Positions 8,145 to 16,807 of a DNA stretch of 39,352 nucleotides are shown here, piece after piece. The notes beneath the pieces were generated by a model that had not been told where the DNA came from, ran no database searches, and saw only the letters and a program-made list of their open reading frames with translations. Each line of letters starts with the position of its first letter. Position 1 is the first letter of the stretch. A program made the position numbers and the translations under genes. Origin of the DNA: Bacteroidota bacterium (GTDB lineage: Bacteria > Bacteroidota > Bacteroidia > JAFLBG01); the NCBI GenBank assembly GCA_017303975.1, contig JAFLBG010000005.1, positions 1 through 39,352 on the forward strand, written 5' to 3'.

Positions 8145-10913
8145 TTAGTAGGTAATTTTCAATCCAATGTTAAATCTTCTGCCTTGTCCCATAAACACTT
8201 GGGCTGTGTAAGCATTAAACCCTAAACCATTTTGCGCATCGGATATAAATTCTGTATTCAACACATTAAATACTCCTCCATTTAAATCAAACTTTAATTT
8301 CCAATATTTAAACCCGTATCCAAAGTTAACATCTACCAAGCCATACGCAGGCATTTGCCATGACTCACGATTTGCATTACCACTTTGAACGGTAAGTGTT
8401 GTTGGGTCGAAATTAGAAAAATTTTTATCGAAGTAGGTGTATTTAGCTTTAATGTATAGAGCTTTAATAGGCTCGTAACGTACGCTACCTGCATACTGAA
8501 TTTGAGCTGCATCACCTACATGTACTCCCTTTGCTTTAAACTCAACAGAATCAACAATTATATTATTATCGTCTGACACGAAAACTTTTTTCTCGGTGTC
8601 TGTAATCCAATCGCCTATAGATATGGCTCCTTCAACATCAATTTTACTTGTTATTTTATAAATTCCATCCAACTCCAATCCCTTATGTATAGCAGTTAAG
8701 CCATTTATATTATAAGAAAAAGTACCATCAGGAGTAGATACAGTAGGAGTGTTTTGTTGGGGCTTATTTTCCCAATGAGTCATGTATGCATTAAAGTTAA
8801 TTGAAACTTTTTGGTGTCTATAACCATAACCAAATTCTAACGCTTTTACTTTTTGGTTTTCAACATCCAAGAATAATTTATTGTTATTGTCAAACACATT
8901 GTTAAAACGTGGAGCCATTTCTAAGTACCCAATATTAGCAAATACGTTGTGATGATCGTTTATGTTGTAATTGCTTCCTCCTTTTATCGTATAACCTAAA
9001 TACCAAACCCTGTCTGTAGTTGCAGCTCGAGCTTCTGCAGAATGATTATAATAAACCTTGTCTTTATAAACAATACTATCATTAGCACCTAACACTTCCT
9101 TAAAGGTGGTATCTGATAATACCAAATCTTTTTTCTTAAAATAATCTATACGTTGGTATCCTGTTTGTGAGCCAGTAAGTGTTAAAAAAGCACTCCATTT
9201 GTTTTTTGTATATTCTAGCTGAACAAATGTACCACCCCAAATAACTATACCATCGTTATGATAAGTAATTTTATCTCCCTTTCTTTTCATTGCAGCTTCT
9301 AAATCGGTTGGTTTTTGATTTTTATTGCTATTGTCTCTGTAATAATCGCCACCTAATAAATCATAAACTTCTTGGTAGTGCATGCCTCGGTAATAACGAG
9401 CATCAAGCCCTCCGGTAAAAGTAAAAGCCGTATCAATGGTCCATATTGCAGTAGAAAGTAAACCTATCCAGTAATGGTTGTTTATAGAGCTTCTAATTAT
9501 GCGCGATGATTTATTTTCTGTGGTACTATACAATGCATCAATCGCAGTAGAATTTTGGTCATATACTTTTTGCATATCCCAAGCACCGGTATTACTATCA
9601 CGTGGTGCTCCAGATGTTGTATTATAGCCTGTTCCACCACCTTTACCAACTGACAAATAAGCAATATTTGATAAATACAACTTAGGAGTTACATTCCAAG
9701 AATGCGAAAGATTGAATTGGGGTTTATGGAAATAATTCATTCGTTCGCTTACATATTCTCCATTTACAATTCCCCAATTAGGGTTAAATGTAGCACCTCT
9801 ATTGCCTTGTGTAGGAGTTGTATATTTATTTGAATCGAATCTGTAAACAGAATCTATTTGAGCATCGGTCATGCCGGCTTTCTTAGCATATTCTTTACTT
9901 AGTATCGGAATTGGCATTTTAAAAGAACGCTGTCCGTGGCTCTGCGGAGCACCTATGGCACTAGCACTTAACAAATGATTCCCTAATCTTTTTTGAATTT
10001 TTATGAAATAAGACCATTGATCATTCCATGTTTGATCTGCCCATCCATCACCTGTAGTTCTTGCTCCTGCTGCAGTAATTCCCCAACCACCTTTAAGTAA
10101 GCCTGAATTAAAAGAAAGGGATGTTTTCAGCATCTTATTATTCCCAACTTCTTGTTTTAAAATAATTGCTCTTTTTTGGTCAATACCCCTAGTCATTACA
10201 TTGATGGTACCACCAACAGAAGCTACTGCTAATTTAGATGCTCCTAAACCTCTTTGTACTTGCATGTTTTGCGTTACATCGGAAAGTCCTGCCCAATTGG
10301 ACCAATACACCCAACCGTTTTCCATATCATTAACCGGAACACCATCAATCATAACAGCTACGTTTCGTTGGTCAAACCCTCGAATAGTAATACGCGCATC
10401 GCCTGCACCTCCACCCTGCTCTGTAGCATAAGCTCCGGGGGTTGAATTTAGCACCATAGGTAAATCTCTATTACCAAGTTCCTCTTGAATTTTTTGTGCA
10501 GATACGTTAGAAAACGCAACGGGAGTTTCGCGCATTTTTGCCACATCGGCTACAACCTCTAACTCTTTGGTAGTATATACTTGTGGTTGAAGTGAAAAGT
10601 TAAACGTTAAGGGCTTATCTGAGATTTTAATTTTTTGCTTTATTGGATTATATCCAATAGAAGTGATAGTAAGTGTGTATTCGCCTTTGTCTAATTTTAG
10701 AGAATAATTTCCGTTGATATCGGTAATGGTGCCCTTTCCATCGGCAACGGTAACATTGGCTCCGATGATGGTTTCACCGGTTTCAGGATCTTTGATAGTT
10801 CCTTTAACTTCTCCTTTACCTTCATTACCCTCCTGTGCAGGAAGGGTAATGAAGCAAAGAATTGTAAAAATTGTAAGGAATAAAAATCGTACTTGAATAG
10901 CTGCTTTATTCAT
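8145..10913 (-). CDS. TonB-dependent outer-membrane receptor with CarboxypepD-reg domain
   Basis: The 922-residue protein starts with a signal peptide (to about residue 26). A carboxypeptidase-regulatory-like beta domain follows (about 35-110: GTIKDPETGETIIGANVTV, then SIGYNPIKQKIKI). The plug domain (about 125-245) has GGGAGDARITIRGFDQRNV and SVGGTINVMTRG, and a beta-barrel ends in RFNIGLKITY, an aromatic-terminated last strand. No SusD partner is adjacent, so it is not a standard SusCD pair. Imported substrate cannot be read from sequence. Its position between a secreted lamin-tail protein (34-base gap) and a secreted endonuclease (42-base gap) suggests uptake of a nucleic-acid product or a linked ion, which is inference. 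It is co-transcribed with both neighbours, judging by strand and spacing. Confidence 0.93.
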   Translation of the reverse strand: MNKAAIQVRFLFLTIFTILCFITLPAQEGNEGKGEVKGTIKDPETGETIIGANVTVADGKGTITDINGNYSLKLDKGEYTLTITSIGYNPIKQKIKISDKPLTFNFSLQPQVYTTKELEVVADVAKMRETPVAFSNVSAQKIQEELGNRDLPMVLNSTPGAYATEQGGGAGDARITIRGFDQRNVAVMIDGVPVNDMENGWVYWSNWAGLSDVTQNMQVQRGLGASKLAVASVGGTINVMTRGIDQKRAIILKQEVGNNKMLKTSLSFNSGLLKGGWGITAAGARTTGDGWADQTWNDQWSYFIKIQKRLGNHLLSASAIGAPQSHGQRSFKMPIPILSKEYAKKAGMTDAQIDSVYRFDSNKYTTPTQGNRGATFNPNWGIVNGEYVSERMNYFHKPQFNLSHSWNVTPKLYLSNIAYLSVGKGGGTGYNTTSGAPRDSNTGAWDMQKVYDQNSTAIDALYSTTENKSSRIIRSSINNHYWIGLLSTAIWTIDTAFTFTGGLDARYYRGMHYQEVYDLLGGDYYRDNSNKNQKPTDLEAAMKRKGDKITYHNDGIVIWGGTFVQLEYTKNKWSAFLTLTGSQTGYQRIDYFKKKDLVLSDTTFKEVLGANDSIVYKDKVYYNHSAEARAATTDRVWYLGYTIKGGSNYNINDHHNVFANIGYLEMAPRFNNVFDNNNKLFLDVENQKVKALEFGYGYRHQKVSINFNAYMTHWENKPQQNTPTVSTPDGTFSYNINGLTAIHKGLELDGIYKITSKIDVEGAISIGDWITDTEKKVFVSDDNNIIVDSVEFKAKGVHVGDAAQIQYAGSVRYEPIKALYIKAKYTYFDKNFSNFDPTTLTVQSGNANRESWQMPAYGLVDVNFGYGFKYWKLKFDLNGGVFNVLNTEFISDAQNGLGFNAYTAQVFMGQGRRFNIGLKITY

Positions 10914-10947
10914 GGGTTATAAAAGTTAAGTAGCTAGTTGTGTAGCA

Positions 10948-11865
10948 CTATTGCTTAGCTACTTTCACTAACTTGTTATTTACTGAACTATCTGCAAATT
11001 TTACATTTACAAAATAAAGTCCTTTAGGTAAATTAGAGTTTAATTCTACTTGAACTTTAGATGAATTATCTGCAACAGAAACAACATTAACTAAACTTCC
11101 TAAAGCATCGTATACTTCAATTGACTTAATGTCAGAAGATGCAACGATATTAACTTTTGAGGCAGTAGGGTTAGGATATACAGATACTTTTGCAGTAGAT
11201 GTAATTTCGCTAAGACCTGTGTTACCACAGCTACAAACGTGGCCTTTTAATTGAGACCAAGTATCTCTTGGAAGAGTGTCCCATTGTGCAAATGCATTAA
11301 ATGCAGTAGGATTAGTAGTTACACCTGTTGTAACCGAAGACTTTCTGATCATAGTTTGATCTTTAGTTAAATAAGCACCAGTTCCTGTGTTATAAGGAAA
11401 AACATCATCCCAACCTCCACCAGTAGGTTGTTCTCCTATTTTACCAACAATATCAATAATTTTGTACGGAGAAATTTTCACCAACAACATAGCATCATCG
11501 CCATTAAAATACAACGGATCTGGGTATGCATTTCCTAATTTATCTGCTAATGCTTGCAAAATTGGGCTGCATGCCGGAGAACTAGTTTGGCTAGTAGTTT
11601 GACCATTGGCTGCTACATAAACACTATGAGCACCAAGAGTTCCAGATAAATCTAAACTATCAGCACCAACAGATTGTCCATTTGAATATCTTACAATTCT
11701 ATAATTGGCCATATTTACCGAACCTGAAGTCGGATTATATATTTCCATTGCCTTGCTATTCCCAGAACCTTCTACATATTCCGAAAAAAATAATTCATCA
11801 CATTGAGCAAAAGCTGCAGTGCTCAATCCTGCTAATACTACTAAAGAAAGTAATTTACGCTTCAT
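10948..11865 (-). CDS. Lamin-tail-domain protein with T9SS sorting signal
   Basis: The 305-residue exported protein has a signal peptide MKRKLLSLVVLAGLSTAAFA, then a lamin-tail domain (about 22-170: LFFSEYVEGSGNSKAMEIYN, then NYRIVRYSNGQ and LSGTLGAHSVYVAANGQ). A short Cys-containing segment (VCSCGN) follows, then a T9SS type A sorting domain from VYPNPTASKVNI (about 236) to the end (KLVKVAKQ). Lamin-tail domains in bacteria often accompany or are fused to secreted nucleases and phosphatases. Here a receptor and an endonuclease I follow on the same strand. The start at 11865 is chosen because it opens a proper signal peptide and lies about 35 bases after a good promoter; the upstream in-frame ATG at 11952 would lie upstream of that promoter. 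It is probably surface-attached or released. Confidence 0.88.
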   Translation of the reverse strand: MKRKLLSLVVLAGLSTAAFAQCDELFFSEYVEGSGNSKAMEIYNPTSGSVNMANYRIVRYSNGQSVGADSLDLSGTLGAHSVYVAANGQTTSQTSSPACSPILQALADKLGNAYPDPLYFNGDDAMLLVKISPYKIIDIVGKIGEQPTGGGWDDVFPYNTGTGAYLTKDQTMIRKSSVTTGVTTNPTAFNAFAQWDTLPRDTWSQLKGHVCSCGNTGLSEITSTAKVSVYPNPTASKVNIVASSDIKSIEVYDALGSLVNVVSVADNSSKVQVELNSNLPKGLYFVNVKFADSSVNNKLVKVAKQ

Positions 11866-11905
11866 AGTTGTTTTTTTTAAGTTTTTAATTTTTTGTAAAG
11901 CGTGG

Positions 11906-11937
11906 CAAAGATAGCTTATAAAAGCAACATAAAACAA
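11906..11937 (-). promoter_or_regulatory. Promoter of the lamin-tail/TonB receptor/endonuclease unit
   Basis: On the minus strand TTG (11935-11937) is followed after 21 bases by TATCTTTG (11906-11913), a full -7 match for Bacteroidota. Transcription would begin near 11900, leaving a leader of about 35 bases. It is the only good promoter upstream of the three close-spaced genes, so it probably drives all of them. Confidence 0.6.
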
Positions 11938-12172
11938 GTAGTATGTTATCAAATTTTTAAATGATTGCCCACGAAATGTTGAAATCTTTTTATTCCTTAA
12001 TAATGAGCGAGTTAAATGAAAGTGAATTGGAAATTATGAATTAGAAATGTTGAATTGGATAGCGTGTGGTGGAGGAAATTAAGAATTAAGAATGAAGGAT
12101 TAAAAACTAAGGATTGAGACTGAAGGATTTAAGAACTGTTCGGATTACAGAACCAAACTGGGTTAATCTAAT
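11938..12172. other. Intergenic stretch with degenerate short A/G-rich repeats
   Basis: Between the hldD stop and the lamin-tail promoter there is no convincing gene. GAATTGG occurs at 12024 and 12052. From about 12074 to 12135 the sequence is a run of loosely repeated units of the AAGAATTAAGAATGAAGGATT kind, with a period near 7-15 bases. This looks like decayed simple repeat. No hairpin terminator for hldD was found. Confidence 0.5.
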
Positions 12173-13138
12173 CTAATAGTACTTGTTAGGAAGTAAATAA
12201 TTTTGCACATAGTCTTGTACACCATCCTCTAATACCGTGAAGGATTTGGTGTAACCAATAGACTTCAGCTTACTCATATTGGCTTCGGTAAAATATTGAT
12301 ATTTATCGCGTATATCAACAGGAGTGTCAATAAAATCAATTACTTCGGGCTTGCTTAATGCCTTGAAAGTGTTTTTTGTTAAATCTAAAAAAGTCCGAGC
12401 CTTACCACTGCCTAAATTATAAATTCCGGAATCTTTTCTGTGGTGAAACAAAAAATAACACACCTCCACTACATCTTTTACATACACAAAATCTCGCAAC
12501 TGCTCTCCATCTTTATAGTTTGGATTATGCGACTTGAACAGTTTCATGCTGCCAGTTTTCTGAATTTGATGATATGCATGGAATATAACGGAAGCCATTC
12601 TTCCTTTATGATACTCGTTGGGACCATACACATTGAAAAATTTTAACCCTGCCCAAAAGTAAGGTTGCTTGGCTTGTTTAACAGCCCACTTATCAAAATC
12701 ATTTTTAGAATCTCCATACGGATTCAAAGGTTTTAACTTCTCAATAATTGTATGATTATCTTCATACCCAAACTCTCCTAAACCGTAGGTTGCCGCAGAA
12801 GACGCATAAACTAATGGAAGGCCATATTCACAACATTTATCCCAAACAGCTTTGGTGTAATTCAAATTCAGTTTATCGAAAATATCTTTATTGAATTCAG
12901 TAGTATCTGTGCGGGCCCCAATATGAAATACAAACTGAATGAATTTATGATTAGCTTCTATCCATGAAACAAAACTATCGCGTTCTATTCTTTTTGATAT
13001 TCTCTTCCCTTCTAGATTAGGGAGTTTCATCTCAGATGAAAAATCATCTACTGCAACAATGTCAAAATATCCCTCTTGATTTAATTTACTAATTAAACAA
13101 CTTCCTATAAAACCTGCAGCGCCTGTTACAACTATCAT
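12173..13138 (-). CDS. hldD: ADP-L-glycero-D-manno-heptose 6-epimerase
   Basis: HldD converts ADP-D-glycero-D-manno-heptose to the L,D form used in the LPS inner core. The 321 residues form an extended SDR. TGAAGFIGS (5-13) is the NADP-binding Gly motif. VDDFSS follows the second strand, SSAATYG is near 113-119, and YGDSK has catalytic Tyr141 and Lys145. KFFNVYGPNEYHKGRMASV and LRDFVYVKDVV are typical of the heptose epimerase subgroup, and the length matches. It is the last gene of a three-gene run after mqnB and mqnD, with a 10-base gap from mqnD, although it belongs to a different pathway. The start ATG lies directly before the first beta strand. Confidence 0.92.
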   Translation of the reverse strand: MIVVTGAAGFIGSCLISKLNQEGYFDIVAVDDFSSEMKLPNLEGKRISKRIERDSFVSWIEANHKFIQFVFHIGARTDTTEFNKDIFDKLNLNYTKAVWDKCCEYGLPLVYASSAATYGLGEFGYEDNHTIIEKLKPLNPYGDSKNDFDKWAVKQAKQPYFWAGLKFFNVYGPNEYHKGRMASVIFHAYHQIQKTGSMKLFKSHNPNYKDGEQLRDFVYVKDVVEVCYFLFHHRKDSGIYNLGSGKARTFLDLTKNTFKALSKPEVIDFIDTPVDIRDKYQYFTEANMSKLKSIGYTKSFTVLEDGVQDYVQNYLLPNKYY

Positions 13139-13148
13139 AATTATCTAT

Positions 13149-13976
13149 TTACAAAAAAATTGATTGATTAAAGTTAGTGATAATTCTTTTTTCAATTGCC
13201 TTATCAAAAAGAGTTTGCACAGCGCGCTTACCATCAATACCTAAATCAACAGAATACTTATTTACATACAAATCTATGTGCTTCTGTATAACAGACTCAT
13301 CCATCTCTTGCGCATGCTTCTTTACATATTCTCTACTAGCACTTGGATTTGCAAAGGCATACTCAACACTTTTACGTATTAATCTATCTATTTTAAGTTG
13401 AATCGATTTTTCTATTTTTCTATTAACCACAATACCTCCTAACGGGATTGCACTACCCGTAAGCGTTTCCCAATATTCTCCTAAGTCAATTATTTTTACA
13501 AGGCCTTTCTGTTCGTAGGTAAATCTATTTTCGTGTATAATAACACCTGCGGCTACCTTGCCAGACAAAACAGCATTTTCAATATCAGAAAACAGCATTT
13601 CTGTTTTGTTTTTTGCATCAGGATAGGCTAATGAAAACAGTAAGTTGGCAGTAGTATATTTTCCGGGAATAGCAACTGTCATTTCTTCAACTTTAAACTT
13701 TAAATTTTGAGCTTGCGTAATTAATAACGGTCCACAGCCAAAACCTAGTGCGCTACCGGAGTTTAGTAATGCATACCTATCTACCAAATGCATATATGCA
13801 TGGTAGCTTAATTTAGAAATATCGAGTTCGCCTTGAAAAGCCTTGGTATTCAAAGACTCTACATCTTCCATTACGACATCAAACTCCAATCCTTCTAAAT
13901 CAATCTTACCATTTACCAAGGCATCAAAAATAAAACAATCATTGGGGCAAGGGCTAAAGCCTAATGTATATCGCAC
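13149..13976 (-). CDS. mqnD: 1,4-dihydroxy-6-naphthoate synthase (menaquinone, futalosine route)
   Basis: MqnD acts on cyclic dehypoxanthine futalosine to give 1,4-dihydroxy-6-naphthoate in the futalosine pathway to menaquinone. The 275-residue protein has the MqnA/MqnD periplasmic-binding-protein-like fold. It begins YTLGFSPCPNDCFIFDAL, the family signature, with DISKLSYHAY near 53-62, GSALGFGCGPLLI near 77-90 and AAGVIIHENRFTY near 137-150. It follows mqnB by 11 bases and precedes hldD by 10. The start is GTG at 13976; no in-frame ATG fits, since the next Met would remove the conserved N-terminal motif. Confidence 0.92.
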   Translation of the reverse strand: MRYTLGFSPCPNDCFIFDALVNGKIDLEGLEFDVVMEDVESLNTKAFQGELDISKLSYHAYMHLVDRYALLNSGSALGFGCGPLLITQAQNLKFKVEEMTVAIPGKYTTANLLFSLAYPDAKNKTEMLFSDIENAVLSGKVAAGVIIHENRFTYEQKGLVKIIDLGEYWETLTGSAIPLGGIVVNRKIEKSIQLKIDRLIRKSVEYAFANPSASREYVKKHAQEMDESVIQKHIDLYVNKYSVDLGIDGKRAVQTLFDKAIEKRIITNFNQSIFL

Positions 13977-13987
13977 GTATCGGTAGT

Positions 13988-14647
13988 TTAAAGTGAGTGG
14001 ATTATATTTAGTAACTCTTCATTCAAATTTTTTATAGCCAAAAGAATATTCCATTTACTTCTATCTCTTCTCTCCACATAGTTAGAAATACTTCGTATTT
14101 GAAAATAAGGTGTAGCTTGATTTTCCATAGCATACATAAAAGCTGCTCCTTCCATAGTCTCTACATCAGACTTTATCCTACTTTCAATTTTTGAAATAGA
14201 TGTATCGTTTCCATGCACAGTATTTACTGTAATTCCGGAAACCTTTCTTAAAGAACGAATGATTTCGTTTTTACTTTCCAATATGTTTTCGAATTTATTT
14301 TTTCCGGGCAAATTCAATTCTTCAAATTTCAAAAATTTATCTCCATCTTCTGCTCCTAGTTCATAAATACAATCGGTTGTAACATTTACGACTTCACCTA
14401 TTGACAGTTGCTTGTTTATCGCACCACAAATACCAACATTCAAAATTAAATCGTATATATTATTTTGCAAACGCCTGCCTAGTTCGAATGCTGTGGCGAC
14501 CATGCCTACAGAGGTTATGAGTATGTCTACAATGCATTTCTCACTAGAAAATCTAGATACATTATTTGTGTCTATAGAAATAAACTTCAACCGAGAAACC
14601 AAAATTTCAACCTCCGATTTGGTGGCAGCAACAATAAGCAGTTTCAA
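13988..14647 (-). CDS. mqnB: Futalosine hydrolase
   Basis: MqnB removes hypoxanthine from futalosine to give dehypoxanthine futalosine in menaquinone synthesis. The 219 residues belong to the nucleoside phosphorylase/MTA-SAH nucleosidase fold: LLIVAATKSEVEIL at the start, ILITSVGMVATAFELGRRL near 45-65, LILNVGICGAINKQLSIGEV near 68-90, and VETMEGAAFMYA near 160 with the Glu that contacts the ribose. The start is TTG at 14647. An in-frame stop lies a few codons upstream and no ATG is available. The gene is first in the mqnB-mqnD-hldD run. No clean promoter was seen between it and the divergent pterin gene. Confidence 0.9.
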   Translation of the reverse strand: MKLLIVAATKSEVEILVSRLKFISIDTNNVSRFSSEKCIVDILITSVGMVATAFELGRRLQNNIYDLILNVGICGAINKQLSIGEVVNVTTDCIYELGAEDGDKFLKFEELNLPGKNKFENILESKNEIIRSLRKVSGITVNTVHGNDTSISKIESRIKSDVETMEGAAFMYAMENQATPYFQIRSISNYVERRDRSKWNILLAIKNLNEELLNIIHSL

Positions 14648-14787
14648 ATAAAGATGTTTTAATTTTTTACACTATACGTTTAAGCCTTGCTGTTTTTCTC
14701 TTTGCAGAAACACGACTATTTGACAACATAAAAGTATCGATTAAAGTTATAATTCTTAAATCTACTTTAAATTATTTATCTTAAAGC

Positions 14788-15198
14788 ATGATTTACATTA
14801 CACGAAAAGAACATTTTAATGCTGCCCACAAACTTTCCAACCCCAATTGGAGCGAAGAAAAAAACGTAGAGGTTTTTGGAGGATGTTCCAATCCTAATTG
14901 GCATGGACATAATTACAATTTGTTTGTTACCGTTAAAGGAGAAATAAACCCGGAAACAGGCTATATTATTAATCTTAAAGACTTAAGTAGCTTAATAAAG
15001 GAACATATTTTAAAAAAAATTGATCATAAAAACTTGAATTTGGATGTCGATTTTTTGAAAGGAAAAATGACATCAACCGAAGTACTGGCAATGGAAATAT
15101 GGAATCAATTAAATGAAAAAATACAAAAGCTAGGCGCACAACTACATTGCATAAAGCTGTATGAAACAGAAAATAATTATGTAGAATATTATGGATAA
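14788..15198 (+). CDS. 6-pyruvoyl-tetrahydropterin/6-carboxytetrahydropterin synthase family enzyme
   Basis: The 136-residue protein is a COG0720 pterin synthase that acts on dihydroneopterin triphosphate, the product of the folE enzyme encoded next. Zinc ligands are His14 (FNAAHKL), His39 and His41 (HGHNY). Cys33 is the catalytic cysteine, Asp79-His80 (IDHKNLNLDV) the proton relay, and Glu126 (YETENNYVEYYG) the pterin anchor. The cysteine-to-HGH spacing is C-x5-HGH (CSNPNWHGH), as in eukaryotic PTPS of tetrahydrobiopterin synthesis; the queuosine enzyme QueD usually has C-x3-HGH. Either 6-pyruvoyl-tetrahydropterin or 6-carboxytetrahydropterin could be the product. Automatic annotation may call it queD. 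It sits 84 bases before folE. Confidence 0.88.
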   Translation: MIYITRKEHFNAAHKLSNPNWSEEKNVEVFGGCSNPNWHGHNYNLFVTVKGEINPETGYIINLKDLSSLIKEHILKKIDHKNLNLDVDFLKGKMTSTEVLAMEIWNQLNEKIQKLGAQLHCIKLYETENNYVEYYG

Positions 15199-15233
15199 TG
15201 CTAAATTTTTAATGTTGAATGTTTAATAGTAAA

Positions 15234-15263
15234 AAACTTTAAACTTTCAAACTTTCAAACTTT
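15234..15263 (+). repeat. Four tandem AAACTTT units between the pterin gene and folE
   Basis: AAACTTT is repeated four times with periods of 7, 8 and 8 bases (AAACTTT, AAACTTTC, AAACTTTC, AAACTTT). It lies 20 bases before the folE start. It may be simple-sequence drift; no -7 promoter element can be made from it with confidence. Confidence 0.6.
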
Positions 15264-15282
15264 ACAACTATAGACTAATTGC

Positions 15283-15882
15283 ATGAGTAACTATAAAAAA
15301 ACAGAAGAGTACAATAAAGAGAATACTGAAAAAATTTCAGAATACTATAAAGATATTATTCTAAAAACCGGTGAAGACCCTACTAGGGAAGGTCTTTTAA
15401 AAACACCCGAACGTGCTGCAAAAGCAATTCAATATTTAACCCAAGGATATGATTTAAATCCAAAAGAAATTTTAAAATCAGCTTTATTTAAAGACGACTA
15501 CAAACAAATGGTGATTGTAAAAGATATTGAATTATATTCTTTGTGCGAACACCATTTATTGCCTTTCTTTGGGAAAGCTCATATAGCCTACATTCCCAAC
15601 GGGCACATTGTGGGCTTAAGCAAAATACCGCGCGTAGTAGATGCTTTTGCACGCAGACTGCAGGTACAAGAACGTATGACACATGATATACGTGATTGTA
15701 TTCAAGAAACATTGAATCCGCTTGGGGTAGCGGTTGTAATTGAAGCAGCACATCTATGTATGCAAATGCGTGGAGTACAAAAACAAAATTCTGTTACTAC
15801 TACATCGGCTTTTACAGGCGAGTTTTTGAAAGATACTACTCGTAAGGAGTTTATCAGTTTAATTTCATCGAAACTACACTAA
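15283..15882 (+). CDS. folE: GTP cyclohydrolase I
   Basis: FolE opens GTP to 7,8-dihydroneopterin triphosphate, the entry to folate, queuosine and biopterin. The 199 residues are of normal length. Zinc ligands are Cys88 and His91 in [12 protein letters not shown] and Cys159 in [31 protein letters not shown] (115-134) and [16 protein letters not shown] complete the active site and substrate contacts. It follows the PTPS-family gene, which uses its product, and precedes fabD by 32 bases. The three likely share a transcript. The ATG is followed by a charged helical N terminus typical of the family. Confidence 0.96.
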   Translation: MSNYKKTEEYNKENTEKISEYYKDIILKTGEDPTREGLLKTPERAAKAIQYLTQGYDLNPKEILKSALFKDDYKQMVIVKDIELYSLCEHHLLPFFGKAHIAYIPNGHIVGLSKIPRVVDAFARRLQVQERMTHDIRDCIQETLNPLGVAVVIEAAHLCMQMRGVQKQNSVTTTSAFTGEFLKDTTRKEFISLISSKLH

Positions 15883-15914
15883 GAACTATACACCAATTAC
15901 TAACTACTTATTTT

Positions 15915-16805
15915 ATGAACGCATACATTTTTCCAGGACAAGGCTCACAATTTCCAGGTATGGGAAAGGAGCTTTACGAAACAAACTCGTTAGCCAAAGA
16001 ATTATTTGAAAAAGCTAATTCTATTTTAGGATTTAGAATTACCGATATCATGTTCAATGGAACCGAAGAAGAATTAAAACAAACAAAAGTTACACAGCCT
16101 GCCATATTCTTGCATTCGGTGGTGTTGGCAAAAGTTGCAGGAGACAAATTTAAACCAGATATGGTAGCAGGACACTCGCTGGGAGAATTTTCTGCTTTAG
16201 TAGCAAACAATTGCCTGTCGTTTGAAGACGCGTTAGTACTGGTTTCTAAACGTGCATTGGCAATGCAAAAAGCATGCGAAGCGCAACCATCCTCCATGGC
16301 CGCTATATTAAATTTAGACGATAAAATTGTTGAATCTATTTGTGCAGAAATTACTGCCGGAGGAAATATTGTAGTTGCAGCAAATTACAATTGCCCCGGA
16401 CAACTTGTTATTTCAGGCTCTGTAGAAGGCATAACTATTGCTTGCGAAAAATTAAAGGCAGCTGGTGCAAAAAGAGCACTGGTATTGCCTGTTGGCGGAG
16501 CATTTCACTCTCCTTTAATGGATCCTGCCAAACAAGAACTTGCAGCTGCAATACATGCTACTACATTTAATACTCCTATTTGTCCGGTGTATCAAAATGT
16601 AACAGCCAATGCAGTGAGTAATCCGGATGAAATAAAAACAAATTTAATTGCACAACTAACAGCACCTGTGCGCTGGACGCAATCGGTGCAACAAATGATT
16701 TCAGACGGAGCTGCTAATTTTTACGAAGTGGGTCCAGGCAAAGTATTACAAGGATTGGTGAAGAAAATTAATAACACTGCAAGCGCAGAAAGCATTTCAA
16801 TTTGA
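15915..16805 (+). CDS. fabD: Malonyl-CoA:ACP transacylase
   Basis: FabD moves malonyl from CoA to acyl carrier protein for fatty-acid elongation. The 296-residue protein starts AYIFPGQGSQFPGMGKEL. Nucleophile Ser88 is in VAGHSLGEFSA, the active-site His198 is in GGAFHSPLM, and the malonyl-binding Arg fits SKRALAMQKACE near 111-122. The C-terminal segment FYEVGPGKVLQGLVKK is also typical. The stop codon lies two bases before the ATG of the following outer-membrane-barrel gene, so the two are probably translated from one transcript. Identification is secure. Confidence 0.96.
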   Translation: MNAYIFPGQGSQFPGMGKELYETNSLAKELFEKANSILGFRITDIMFNGTEEELKQTKVTQPAIFLHSVVLAKVAGDKFKPDMVAGHSLGEFSALVANNCLSFEDALVLVSKRALAMQKACEAQPSSMAAILNLDDKIVESICAEITAGGNIVVAANYNCPGQLVISGSVEGITIACEKLKAAGAKRALVLPVGGAFHSPLMDPAKQELAAAIHATTFNTPICPVYQNVTANAVSNPDEIKTNLIAQLTAPVRWTQSVQQMISDGAANFYEVGPGKVLQGLVKKINNTASAESISI

Positions 16806-16807
16806 AG

